Shown here piece after piece: positions 9,027 to 16,340 of a DNA stretch of 47,858 nucleotides (its first letter is position 1; each line of letters starts with the position of its first letter). The notes beneath the pieces were generated by a model, which ran no database searches, was not told the origin of the DNA, and was given only the letters and a program-made list of their open reading frames with translations. The DNA is from JBFXIE01 sp050176255 (lineage in GTDB: Bacteria > Pseudomonadota > Gammaproteobacteria > Burkholderiales > Burkholderiaceae_C): assembly GCF_050176255.1 (NCBI RefSeq), contig NZ_JBFXIE010000023.1; one strand, written 5' to 3'. The position numbers and the translations under genes were made by a program.

Positions 9027-10946
9027 TTGAACAATCAGTGGTTTTCAAAAGTTGCCGTCTGGCTGGTTATCGCCATGGTGCTCTTTACGGTGTTCAAACA
9101 GTTTGACACCCGGGCGGGCATTGGCGCCGGAACCGTCGGCTATTCGGAATTCCTGGAAGAGGTGCGCAACAGCCGCATCAAGAGCGCCACCATCCAGGAA
9201 GGTCAGGGCGGCACCGAGATCGTGGCCATCACCAACGATGACCGGCGCATCCGCACCACGGCTACCTACCTCGACCGCGGTCTGGTGGGCGACCTGATCA
9301 ACAACAACGTCAAGTTCGATGTGAAGCCGCGCGAAGAAGGCTCGCTGCTGATGACCTTGCTGGTCAGCTGGGGCCCCATGCTGCTGCTGATTGGCGTGTG
9401 GGTGTACTTCATGCGCCAGATGCAGGGTGGCGGCAAGGGCGGCGCCTTCAGCTTCGGCAAGAGCAAGGCGCGCATGCTTGACGAGAACAACAACACCGTC
9501 ACCTTTGCCGATGTGGCTGGCTGCGATGAGGCCAAGGAAGAGGTGAAGGAAGTTGTCGATTTTCTGAAAGATCCGCAAAAGTTCCAGAAGCTGGGCGGCC
9601 GCATTCCGCGCGGTTTGCTGCTGGTGGGCCCCCCGGGTACCGGCAAGACGCTGCTGGCCAAATCGATTGCTGGCGAGGCCAAGGTGCCGTTCTTCAGTAT
9701 CTCGGGCTCGGACTTTGTCGAGATGTTTGTCGGCGTGGGCGCGGCCCGCGTACGCGACATGTTCGAGAACGCGAAGAAGAACGCCCCCTGCATCATCTTC
9801 ATCGACGAAATTGACGCCGTGGGCCGTCAGCGTGGCGCCGGCCTGGGCGGCGGCAACGACGAGCGCGAGCAGACCCTCAACCAGATGCTGGTCGAGATGG
9901 ATGGCTTTGAGACCAACCTGGGCGTGATCGTGGTGGCTGCCACCAACCGCCCCGACATTCTGGACGCCGCCCTGCTGCGCCCCGGCCGCTTTGACCGCCA
10001 GGTGTATGTGACGCTGCCCGACATCCGCGGCCGCGAGCAGATCCTGAACGTGCATATGCGCAAGATCCCGGTGGGCCAGGACGTGAACCCCGCCATCATC
10101 GCGCGCGGCACGCCCGGCATGTCTGGTGCCGACCTGGCCAACCTGTGCAACGAAGCCGCGCTGATGGCTGCGCGTCGCAATGCGCGTACCGTCGAGATGC
10201 AGGACTTCGAGAAGGCCAAGGACAAGATCATCATGGGCCCCGAGCGCAAGAGCATGGTCATGCCCGAGGAAGAGCGCCGCAACACCGCCTACCATGAGGC
10301 TGGCCACGCGCTGATCGGCAAGCTGCTGCCCAAGTGCGACCCGGTGCACAAGGTCACCATCATTCCCCGGGGCCGCGCGTTGGGTGTGACCATGAGCCTG
10401 CCAGAGAAAGACCGCTACTCCTACGACAAGGAGTACATGCTCAACCAGATTGCCATGCTGTTCGGTGGCCGCATTGCCGAAGAAGTGTTCATGCACCAGA
10501 TGACCACTGGCGCCAGCAACGACTTCGAGCGTGCCACGCACATCGCGCGAGACATGGTTACACGCTACGGCATGACCGAGGCGCTGGGCCCGATGGTTTA
10601 TGCCGAAAACGAGGGCGAAGTGTTTCTGGGCCGCTCGGTCACCAAGACCACCAACATGAGTGAACAGACCATGGAGAAGGTGGATGCTGAAGTCCGGCGC
10701 ATCATCGACGAGCAGTACGCCCTGGCACGCCGCCTGATCGAGGAAAACCAGGACAAGATGCACGCCATGGCCAACGCGATGCTGGAATGGGAAACCATTG
10801 ACGCCGAGCAGCTCGACGACATCATGGCAGGCAAGGCTCCGCGTCCTCCCAAGGACTGGACGCCCCGCACGCCATCGTCCGGTGGCGACGGCACCAGTGG
10901 CGGCGCACCCGCCGTTAAGCCAGACGCGGCGCCGACGGTGGCCTGA
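9027..10946 (+). CDS. ftsH: ATP-dependent zinc metalloprotease FtsH
   Basis: FtsH is the membrane-anchored AAA+ protease that removes misassembled membrane proteins and regulators such as RpoH and LpxC. The TTG start at 9027 has GGAG six bases upstream and yields the normal N-terminus MNNQWFSKVAVW and 639 residues; the longer frame from 8904 has no family support. Two membrane segments (about 5-22 and 107-128) flank the periplasmic domain. Walker A is GPPGTGKT (201-208), the second region of homology is ATNRPDILDAALLRPGRFDR, and the zinc site is HEAGH (423-427). It lies in the rlmE-ftsH-folP-glmM order known from E. coli. Confidence 0.96.
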   Translation: MNNQWFSKVAVWLVIAMVLFTVFKQFDTRAGIGAGTVGYSEFLEEVRNSRIKSATIQEGQGGTEIVAITNDDRRIRTTATYLDRGLVGDLINNNVKFDVKPREEGSLLMTLLVSWGPMLLLIGVWVYFMRQMQGGGKGGAFSFGKSKARMLDENNNTVTFADVAGCDEAKEEVKEVVDFLKDPQKFQKLGGRIPRGLLLVGPPGTGKTLLAKSIAGEAKVPFFSISGSDFVEMFVGVGAARVRDMFENAKKNAPCIIFIDEIDAVGRQRGAGLGGGNDEREQTLNQMLVEMDGFETNLGVIVVAATNRPDILDAALLRPGRFDRQVYVTLPDIRGREQILNVHMRKIPVGQDVNPAIIARGTPGMSGADLANLCNEAALMAARRNARTVEMQDFEKAKDKIIMGPERKSMVMPEEERRNTAYHEAGHALIGKLLPKCDPVHKVTIIPRGRALGVTMSLPEKDRYSYDKEYMLNQIAMLFGGRIAEEVFMHQMTTGASNDFERATHIARDMVTRYGMTEALGPMVYAENEGEVFLGRSVTKTTNMSEQTMEKVDAEVRRIIDEQYALARRLIEENQDKMHAMANAMLEWETIDAEQLDDIMAGKAPRPPKDWTPRTPSSGGDGTSGGAPAVKPDAAPTVA

Positions 10947-10969
10947 AGTCGGTTCTCCCTCTGTTTTTC

Positions 10970-10996
10970 ACGGGGCCTTGTGCCCCGTTTTCTTTG
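10970..10996 (+). terminator. Intrinsic terminator after ftsH
   Basis: ACGGGGC (10970-10976) pairs with GCCCCGT (10982-10988) around a five-base loop, then TTTCTTTG. It sits 23 bases past the ftsH stop and just before folP, so folP-glmM probably need read-through or their own promoter. Confidence 0.65.
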
Positions 10997-11010
10997 TGTT
11001 TGTACCGCCC

Positions 11011-11859
11011 ATGATTTGGCAAACCTCACGTTTTGATGTCGATCTGACACGCCCGCAGGTCATGGGCATCGTCAATGTCACCCCTGACTCCTTTTCTGAC
11101 GGCGGCCAGCACGCCAGCACTGCTGCTGCGCTGCGCCACTGCGAGCAACTGCTCAGGGACGGCGTCGATATCCTGGACATTGGCGGCGAGTCCACCCGTC
11201 CCGGCAGCCCTGCAGTGCCATTGGATGAGGAACTGGCGCGTGTCGTGCCGCTCGTGCGCGAGGCCGCTGGCCTGGGCGTACCGGTGTCCGTCGATACCTA
11301 CAAGCCCGAAGTCATGCAGGCCGTGCTGGATCTGGGCGCGGACATCATCAACGACATCTGGGCGCTGCGCCAGCCGGGTGCCGCGCAGGTGGTGGCGCGC
11401 CATGGGCGCTGCGGCGTGTGTCTGATGCACATGCACCGCGACCCGCAGACCATGCAAAGCGCGCCCATGCAGGGCGATGTGGTGCCTCAGGTGCTCTCGT
11501 TTTTGCAGCACGCCACATCTGAGCTGCAAGGTCTGGGGGTCAAGAAAGCGCAAATTGCGCTGGATCCCGGTATCGGCTTTGGCAAAACCGTGGCGCAGAA
11601 CTTCGCCCTGCTGGCCCGCCAGCATGAATTGGCGGCGGCAGGCTTTCCCCTGCTGGTGGGCTGGTCGCGCAAATCATCCATAGGTGCTGTGCTGCAGGGC
11701 GATGCGCCCGAGCCGCCGCCACCGGTTCAGCGCGTGGCCGGCAGTGTTGCCGCGGCGCTGATGGCGGTGGAGCGCGGTGCGCATATCGTGCGCGTGCACG
11801 ACGTGCGCGAGACGGTGCAGGCGCTGAAGGTGCTGGCAGCCGTGCAATCGGCAGGCTGA
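11011..11859 (+). CDS. folP: Dihydropteroate synthase
   Basis: FolP condenses p-aminobenzoate with hydroxymethyl-dihydropterin pyrophosphate in folate synthesis and is the sulfonamide target. The 282-residue protein shows the family signatures in order: MGIVNVTPDSFSDGG near the N-terminus, DIGGESTRPG, SVDTYKPEV, LDPGIGFGKT, GWSRKSSIG and a terminal RVHDV. The ATG at 11011 was chosen because it gives the standard MIWQTSRFDVDL start; the longer frame runs back into ftsH. The final codons overlap a 12-bp tandem repeat. glmM follows after 146 bases. Confidence 0.95.
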   Translation: MIWQTSRFDVDLTRPQVMGIVNVTPDSFSDGGQHASTAAALRHCEQLLRDGVDILDIGGESTRPGSPAVPLDEELARVVPLVREAAGLGVPVSVDTYKPEVMQAVLDLGADIINDIWALRQPGAAQVVARHGRCGVCLMHMHRDPQTMQSAPMQGDVVPQVLSFLQHATSELQGLGVKKAQIALDPGIGFGKTVAQNFALLARQHELAAAGFPLLVGWSRKSSIGAVLQGDAPEPPPPVQRVAGSVAAALMAVERGAHIVRVHDVRETVQALKVLAAVQSAG

Positions 11860-11880
11860 GCGGCAGGCTGAGCGGCAGGC
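11849..11880 (+). repeat. 12-bp tandem repeat at the folP stop
   Basis: CGGCAGGCTGAG occurs at 11849-11860 and 11861-11872, followed by a partial third unit to 11880. The first unit holds the folP stop codon (TGA 11857-11859). It looks like a slippage duplication. Confidence 0.8.
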
Positions 11881-11969
11881 GCACGCCGGTGACGCTTCAC
11901 TCGCTATCTGTTACCTGTCACCCACAAGGCAAGGCCGCCCTGCCGCGCGGTGCAGGCCGCTGATAGACT

Positions 11970-11999
11970 GCAAAAAACATAGCTGCATGCGCATCAAGG
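11970..11999 (+). repeat. Dispersed palindromic repeat, 5' half only
   Basis: CAAAAAACATAGCTGCATGCGC matches the 5' half of the repeat (AT-rich start, AGCTGCTAGCGC core) in the glmM leader. It is followed directly by AAGGA, the glmM ribosome site. The 3' arm is not recognisable. Confidence 0.4.
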
Positions 12000-12005
12000 A
12001 CAACA

Positions 12006-13340
12006 ATGACCCGCAAATACTTTGGCACTGACGGCATTCGCGGCACGGTGGGGCTGGCGCCCATCACACCTGACTTTGTCCTCAGCCTGGCCCACGCGGT
12101 AGGGCGCGTGCTGCGCCGCACGGAAGACCGGCCCACGGTGTTGATAGGCAAGGACACGCGTATTTCAGGCTACATGCTGGAGAGTGCGCTGGAGTCCGGG
12201 TTCAACTCCGCCGGGGTGGATGTGGTGCTGCTCGGGCCGCTGCCCACGCCCGGGGTGGCTTATCTCACGCGGGCGCAGCGCGCCAGCCTGGGGGTGGTCA
12301 TCAGCGCCAGCCACAACCCCTATCCCGACAACGGCATCAAGTTCTTCAGCGCGCAGGGCACCAAGCTGCCTGACGAGTGGGAGCAAGAGGTGGAGGCCAC
12401 GCTGCAGCAGCCGCCTGTGTGGGCCGATTCGGCATCCCTGGGCAAGGCGCGCCGGCTCGATGATGCCGCGGGCCGCTACATCGAGTTTTGCAAGAGCACC
12501 TTTGCGCACAACCTCACGCTGCGCGGGCTGCGCATCGTGGTGGATGCGGCCAATGGCGCGGCCTATCACATCGCGCCCAAGGTGTTCCACGAGCTGGGGG
12601 CCGAGGTCATCGCCATCGGGTGCACACCCGATGGTCTGAACATCAATCACGAAGTGGGCGCCACGCACCCCGAAGCACTGGTGCGGGCCGTGCGCGCCAA
12701 CCATGCCGACTACGGCATCGCCCTGGACGGCGACGCCGACCGTGTACAGATCGTGGACGCCAGCGGGCGCCTGTACAACGGCGACGAACTGCTGTACCTG
12801 ATGGTGTCCGAGCGCCTGGCGCGAGACGAGCACGTGCCCGGCGTGGTGGGCACCTTGATGACCAATATGGCCATTGAAGAGGCGCTGCTGCGCCGCGGCG
12901 TGAAGTTCGTGCGTGCCAAAGTGGGCGACCGCTACGTTCTGGAAGAGTTGCAGAACCAGCGCTGGCTGCTGGGCGGCGAGAGCTCCGGCCACCTGCTGGC
13001 GCTGGACTGCCACACCACGGGCGACGGCCTCATCAGCGCGCTGCAAGTGCTGCAGGCCTGTGTGCGCAGCGAAAAGACGCTGGGGCAACTGATGGCCGAT
13101 GTGCGGCTGTTCCCGCAGGTGCTGCTCAATGTCCGCCTCAAGCCGGGGCAGGACTGGAGGGCCAATACGCTGCTGGCCGAAGCCACCCAGGCCGTGCAGG
13201 CCGAGCTGGGCGCCAACGGCCGCGTGCTGGTACGCGCCAGCGGTACCGAGCCCCTGCTGCGCGTGATGGTCGAGGCCCGCGATGCCGATCAGGCTACCCG
13301 GTGCGCCGAGCGTCTGGCCGAGGCTGCCCGCGAAGGGTGA
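12006..13340 (+). CDS. glmM: Phosphoglucosamine mutase
   Basis: GlmM interconverts glucosamine-6-phosphate and glucosamine-1-phosphate for UDP-GlcNAc, and hence murein and LPS synthesis. The 444-residue protein has the phosphoserine loop ISASHNPYPDNG with S102 as the phosphorylated residue. The Mg2+-binding loop is ALDGDADR, and the C-terminal phosphate-binding loop is RASGTEPLLRVMVE. Length equals the family norm (445). ATG 12006 has AAGGA six bases upstream. It is the last gene of the ftsH-folP-glmM group. Confidence 0.96.
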   Translation: MTRKYFGTDGIRGTVGLAPITPDFVLSLAHAVGRVLRRTEDRPTVLIGKDTRISGYMLESALESGFNSAGVDVVLLGPLPTPGVAYLTRAQRASLGVVISASHNPYPDNGIKFFSAQGTKLPDEWEQEVEATLQQPPVWADSASLGKARRLDDAAGRYIEFCKSTFAHNLTLRGLRIVVDAANGAAYHIAPKVFHELGAEVIAIGCTPDGLNINHEVGATHPEALVRAVRANHADYGIALDGDADRVQIVDASGRLYNGDELLYLMVSERLARDEHVPGVVGTLMTNMAIEEALLRRGVKFVRAKVGDRYVLEELQNQRWLLGGESSGHLLALDCHTTGDGLISALQVLQACVRSEKTLGQLMADVRLFPQVLLNVRLKPGQDWRANTLLAEATQAVQAELGANGRVLVRASGTEPLLRVMVEARDADQATRCAERLAEAAREG

Positions 13341-13452
13341 CCGCCGCACTGGCAAGTGCCTTCCGGCAAGAAGGTGCTGGCGCTCCGTGTCAGCACCCGA
13401 GAAGCGCGCGCCAGCCGCGCCGCTCGCAAGCAGTCTGTCGCCAGCCATTTGT

Positions 13453-13500
13453 GGGCGTCTCGTCAGCTCCGATCTGCTGTGCGCGAGACGACCCTTTTAG
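13453..13500. terminator. Hairpin between convergent glmM and the 122-aa gene
   Basis: CGTCTCG (13456-13462) pairs with CGAGACG (13484-13490), extended by GGG/CCC across one bulged A, and is followed by CCCTTTTAG. The loop is long (21 bases), so this is a moderate candidate for stopping glmM. The rest of the 199-base gap holds nothing I recognise. Confidence 0.4.
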
Positions 13501-13539
13501 TCCCCTTGGCTTCCTGTAGTTCCAGGGCTGCACAGCGCG

Positions 13540-13908
13540 TCAGGCGATGCCAAAACGCGTTGAGAAGGCATCGGCAAAGGCGCCAGCGCCGCTGATGGAC
13601 AGAGTCAGCGTTACCCATTCATGCGGCTGCACGGCTGGCAGCGGGTGCAGCTGGCCTGTGCGCCCGTCAAAAGACAAGGCCAGCAGCGGCTGGCCGTCGC
13701 GTTCGCATTGCAGGTCGTAGTCCCACAACCCGCCGTCTTCGACCGGGCCGCGCAGCGCGCTGAATTCGGCATGCGCCCAGGCCAGCAGGGCTGCCACCTC
13801 GTCTTGCAACTGCGCCAGCCGGTGAGCGGGCACGCTGGCGACGGCGTCCCAGGTGGCGGTGCCCTCGTCGTCCTCGCTGTAGTCAAAATCCAGAAAATGC
13901 AGTGTCAT
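13540..13908 (-). CDS. Conserved hypothetical protein (122 aa)
   Basis: I do not recognise a named family. The start at 13908 gives MTLHFLDFDYSEDDEG; the longer frame upstream is GC-rich noise. The protein is acidic at its start, has a predicted helix (AHRLAQLQDEVAALLAWAHAEF) and a beta-rich C-terminal half (LWDYDLQCERDGQPLLALSFDG, EWVTLTLSISG). It has no membrane segment or signal peptide. It is divergent from the ABC ATPase gene with 32 bases between the starts. Confidence 0.65.
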   Translation of the reverse strand: MTLHFLDFDYSEDDEGTATWDAVASVPAHRLAQLQDEVAALLAWAHAEFSALRGPVEDGGLWDYDLQCERDGQPLLALSFDGRTGQLHPLPAVQPHEWVTLTLSISGAGAFADAFSTRFGIA

Positions 13909-13940
13909 GCCAAAACCCCCGGCCCGCTGATACCCGCCAC

Positions 13941-14630
13941 ATGAAAAAAACCACACCCGTGCGCCCCACGCCGATTGAAGCATCGATACAAGCAGCCCCC
14001 GTGTTACAGGCCCAGGCTATCTGCTTTGGCCATGTGCAGCAGCAGCCTTTGTTCACCCACTGGAGTACGGATGTGCCCGCAGGTCTCACGCTCATTCAGG
14101 GTGGCGACGGCACGGGCAAGACCAGCTTGTTGCGACTGCTGGCGGGCGAATGGGCGCCGCAGCAGGGGCGACTGTTGTTGCAGGGGATAGATGCGGCAGA
14201 CCGGCCCGATCAGTACCGCGCGCAGGTGTTTTGGCGCGACCCGCGTAGCCCCTGGCCCGATGACTTGACAGCCCGGGACTGGGCGGACGGGCAGCGCGCG
14301 ATGCATGCACATTGGTCGCAGCACGACTGGCGCGACCATGTGGCGGGCTGGGGGCTGGCAGGGCATTTGCACAAGCCACTGCAGCAACTATCGACCGGCA
14401 GCCAGCGCAAGGTGCTGATGGCCGCCGCGCTGGCCAGCGGCGCGCCGCTGACCCTGCTGGATGAGCCGTTGGCGGGCCTGGACAAAGCGTCTATCGCCTA
14501 CCTGCTGCAGGCATTGCAGCGCCAGGCACACTCACCGCTCACTCCGGGGCGGGCCGTAGTGGTGGCGCACCATGACGCGCTGGGCGAAGTGCCCTGGCGC
14601 CACACCATCGTGCTGGGCGGATCGGGCTGA
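13941..14630 (+). CDS. Orphan ABC transporter ATP-binding protein
   Basis: A 229-residue ABC ATPase. Walker A is GGDGTGKTS, the signature is LSTGSQRK (normally LSGGQ), Walker B is LTLLDEPLAGLD, and the H-loop is AHHD. It resembles the compact CcmA-like or exporter-type ATPases. No permease or binding protein lies beside it, so partner and substrate are unknown. The degenerate signature and Walker A (GGDGTGKT rather than GxxGxGKS) are compatible with function. The start at 13941 (MKKTTPVRPT) was preferred over an upstream frame start that would overlap the divergent neighbour. Confidence 0.78.
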   Translation: MKKTTPVRPTPIEASIQAAPVLQAQAICFGHVQQQPLFTHWSTDVPAGLTLIQGGDGTGKTSLLRLLAGEWAPQQGRLLLQGIDAADRPDQYRAQVFWRDPRSPWPDDLTARDWADGQRAMHAHWSQHDWRDHVAGWGLAGHLHKPLQQLSTGSQRKVLMAAALASGAPLTLLDEPLAGLDKASIAYLLQALQRQAHSPLTPGRAVVVAHHDALGEVPWRHTIVLGGSG

Positions 14631-14700
14631 TCAGCGCGCCGGTGCATCAGCGGATGCATCGGCCAGCGCACCAGCCCGAGTCAGTGGGCAAGCGCTTCGA

Positions 14701-16044
14701 TCAGACCACGCCTTGCGCCAGCATGGCGTCGGCCACCTTCACAAAACCGGCGACGTTGGCGCCGTCGATGTAGCTCACCGTGCCGTCTTCGCGCTTGCCG
14801 TACTTCAGGCAGGCGGCGTGGATGCCTTGCATGATCATCAGCAGGCGGGCATCGACTTCCTCGCGCGTCCACGACAGGCGCATGGCGTTCTGGCTCATCT
14901 CCAGGCCCGAGGTGGCCACGCCACCGGCGTTGGAGGCCTTGCCCGGGGCGTACAGCACGCCCGCGGCTTCAAAAGCCTTGGCCGCTTCGATGGTGGAGGG
15001 CATGTTGGCGCCTTCGGCCACGCACAGCACCCCGTTTTTGATCAGCGTCCTGGCGTCGTTCTCGTCCAGCTCGTTTTGCGTGGCGCAGGGCAGGGCGATG
15101 TCCACCGGCACATGCCAGGGGCGCACGCCGGCCTCGAACTTCACGCCCGTGCGGGCAGCGTAGTCGCTCACGCGGCCATAGTGGTGGTTCTTCACGTCCA
15201 TCAGGATGGCGAGCTTTTCGGGGGTGAAGCCGTCTTCGTCAATGATGGTGCCGCTCGAATCCGACACAGTGACCACCTTGGCGCCCAGCTGCATGGCCTT
15301 TTCGACAGCGTACTGCGCCACGTTGCCCGAGCCCGACACCGACACGCGCAGGCCGTCAAACGACTTGCCGCGGGTCTTGAGCATCTCGTCGGCAAAGTAC
15401 ACCGTGCCGTAGCCCGTGGCCTCGGGGCGGATCAGCGAGCCGCCGAAGGACAGTCCCTTGCCGGTGAACACGCTGGCGGCGCTGTTGGCCAGTTTCTTGT
15501 ACATGCCGGCCATGAAGCCGACCTCGCGGCCACCCACGCCGATGTCGCCAGCCGGCACATCGGTGTCGGGGCCCACGTGGCGGAACAGCTCGGTCACGAA
15601 GGCCTGGCAAAAGCGCATGACTTCAGCCGGGCTTTTGCCCTTGGGGTCAAAGTCCGAGCCACCCTTGCCGCCGCCCATGGGCAGCGTGGTCAGCGCGTTC
15701 TTGAACGTCTGCTCGAAGGCCAGGAACTTCAGCACCGACAGGGTGACGGACGGATGGAAGCGGATGCCGCCCTTGTACGGGCCAATCGCCATGCTGTGCT
15801 GGATGCGGTAGCCGCGGTTGACGTGCACGTTGCCGTGGTCGTCAAACCAGGACACGCGGAACATCACCACCCGCTCAGGTTCCACCAGGCGATCCAGCAG
15901 CCCCTGTTCGGCATAGCGCGGGTTTTTTTCGATGAACGGCCACAGGCTTTCCATGACCTCGGTCACGGCTTGCAAAAACTCGGGCTGGCCGGGGTTGCGT
16001 TGTGCAACTTGTTCAAGGAATTGACCCACGGTTTGGTACTTCAT
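14701..16044 (-). CDS. gdhA: NADP-specific glutamate dehydrogenase
   Basis: GdhA assimilates ammonium by reductive amination of 2-oxoglutarate, here of the 447-residue hexameric bacterial type that normally uses NADPH. Visible are the substrate-binding region GPYKGGIRFHPSV, the catalytic lysine stretch TTLPMGGGKGGSDFDP, the PAGDIGVGGREVGFM loop and the Rossmann motif VSGSGNVAQYA. The ATG at 16044 gives the standard MKYQTVGQFLEQV start and the exact E. coli length. The gene stands alone, with a TTGACA-type promoter and two dyads upstream (16087-16120). Confidence 0.95.
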   Translation of the reverse strand: MKYQTVGQFLEQVAQRNPGQPEFLQAVTEVMESLWPFIEKNPRYAEQGLLDRLVEPERVVMFRVSWFDDHGNVHVNRGYRIQHSMAIGPYKGGIRFHPSVTLSVLKFLAFEQTFKNALTTLPMGGGKGGSDFDPKGKSPAEVMRFCQAFVTELFRHVGPDTDVPAGDIGVGGREVGFMAGMYKKLANSAASVFTGKGLSFGGSLIRPEATGYGTVYFADEMLKTRGKSFDGLRVSVSGSGNVAQYAVEKAMQLGAKVVTVSDSSGTIIDEDGFTPEKLAILMDVKNHHYGRVSDYAARTGVKFEAGVRPWHVPVDIALPCATQNELDENDARTLIKNGVLCVAEGANMPSTIEAAKAFEAAGVLYAPGKASNAGGVATSGLEMSQNAMRLSWTREEVDARLLMIMQGIHAACLKYGKREDGTVSYIDGANVAGFVKVADAMLAQGVV

Positions 16045-16074
16045 AAGGGACTTTCTACTGAAGGAAACAGATTT

Positions 16075-16103
16075 TTTAGCAATGCAACATGAGATTATGT
16101 CAA
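16075..16103 (-). promoter_or_regulatory. Possible gdhA promoter
   Basis: On the minus strand a perfect TTGACA (complement of 16098-16103) is followed after 17 bases by GCTAAA (complement of 16075-16080), a poor -10. It lies 31 bases before the gdhA start, so the transcript leader would be short. One of the two dyads overlaps the -35 box. Confidence 0.45.
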
Positions 16104-16120
16104 AACGACATGCGGTTATG
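16087..16120. promoter_or_regulatory. Paired dyads upstream of gdhA (possible operator)
   Basis: ACATGAGATTATG (16087-16099) and ACATGCGGTTATG (16108-16120) match at 11 of 13 positions. Each has the dyad CAT-N6-ATG, and they are 21 bp apart, two helical turns. They overlap and lie just upstream of the -35 box, where a repressor or activator dimer pair could bind. The regulator is unknown. Confidence 0.45.
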
Positions 16121-16297
16121 CACCATTTTGGACAGGATGCCCCGCAGTTGATTTGGGTTTTCTCCAGCATGCGCCGTGACGCGATCTGGTCTTGCCTGCT
16201 TTTGGTGCGGTGGCCGACGAGTGCGCAGCCTGCGGCGACGCAATGAGGCCGCGGCGGACGCAGTGGGGGGATCTGCTGATGCTTCCAGATTGCAGCA

Positions 16298-16339
16298 GGG
16301 GGCGCGGGAGGGCCGGGGGGGGCCGGGGGGCCGGGGGGG
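16298..16339 (+). repeat. G-tract cluster after mutL (possible G-quadruplex)
   Basis: The + strand has runs of 5, 8, 6 and 7 G (16298-16302, 16315-16322, 16325-16330, 16333-16339), the last three separated only by CC. It ends one base before the mutL stop codon. The unit GGCCGGGGGG is roughly tandem and may be slippage prone. Confidence 0.6.
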
Positions 16340-16340
16340 C

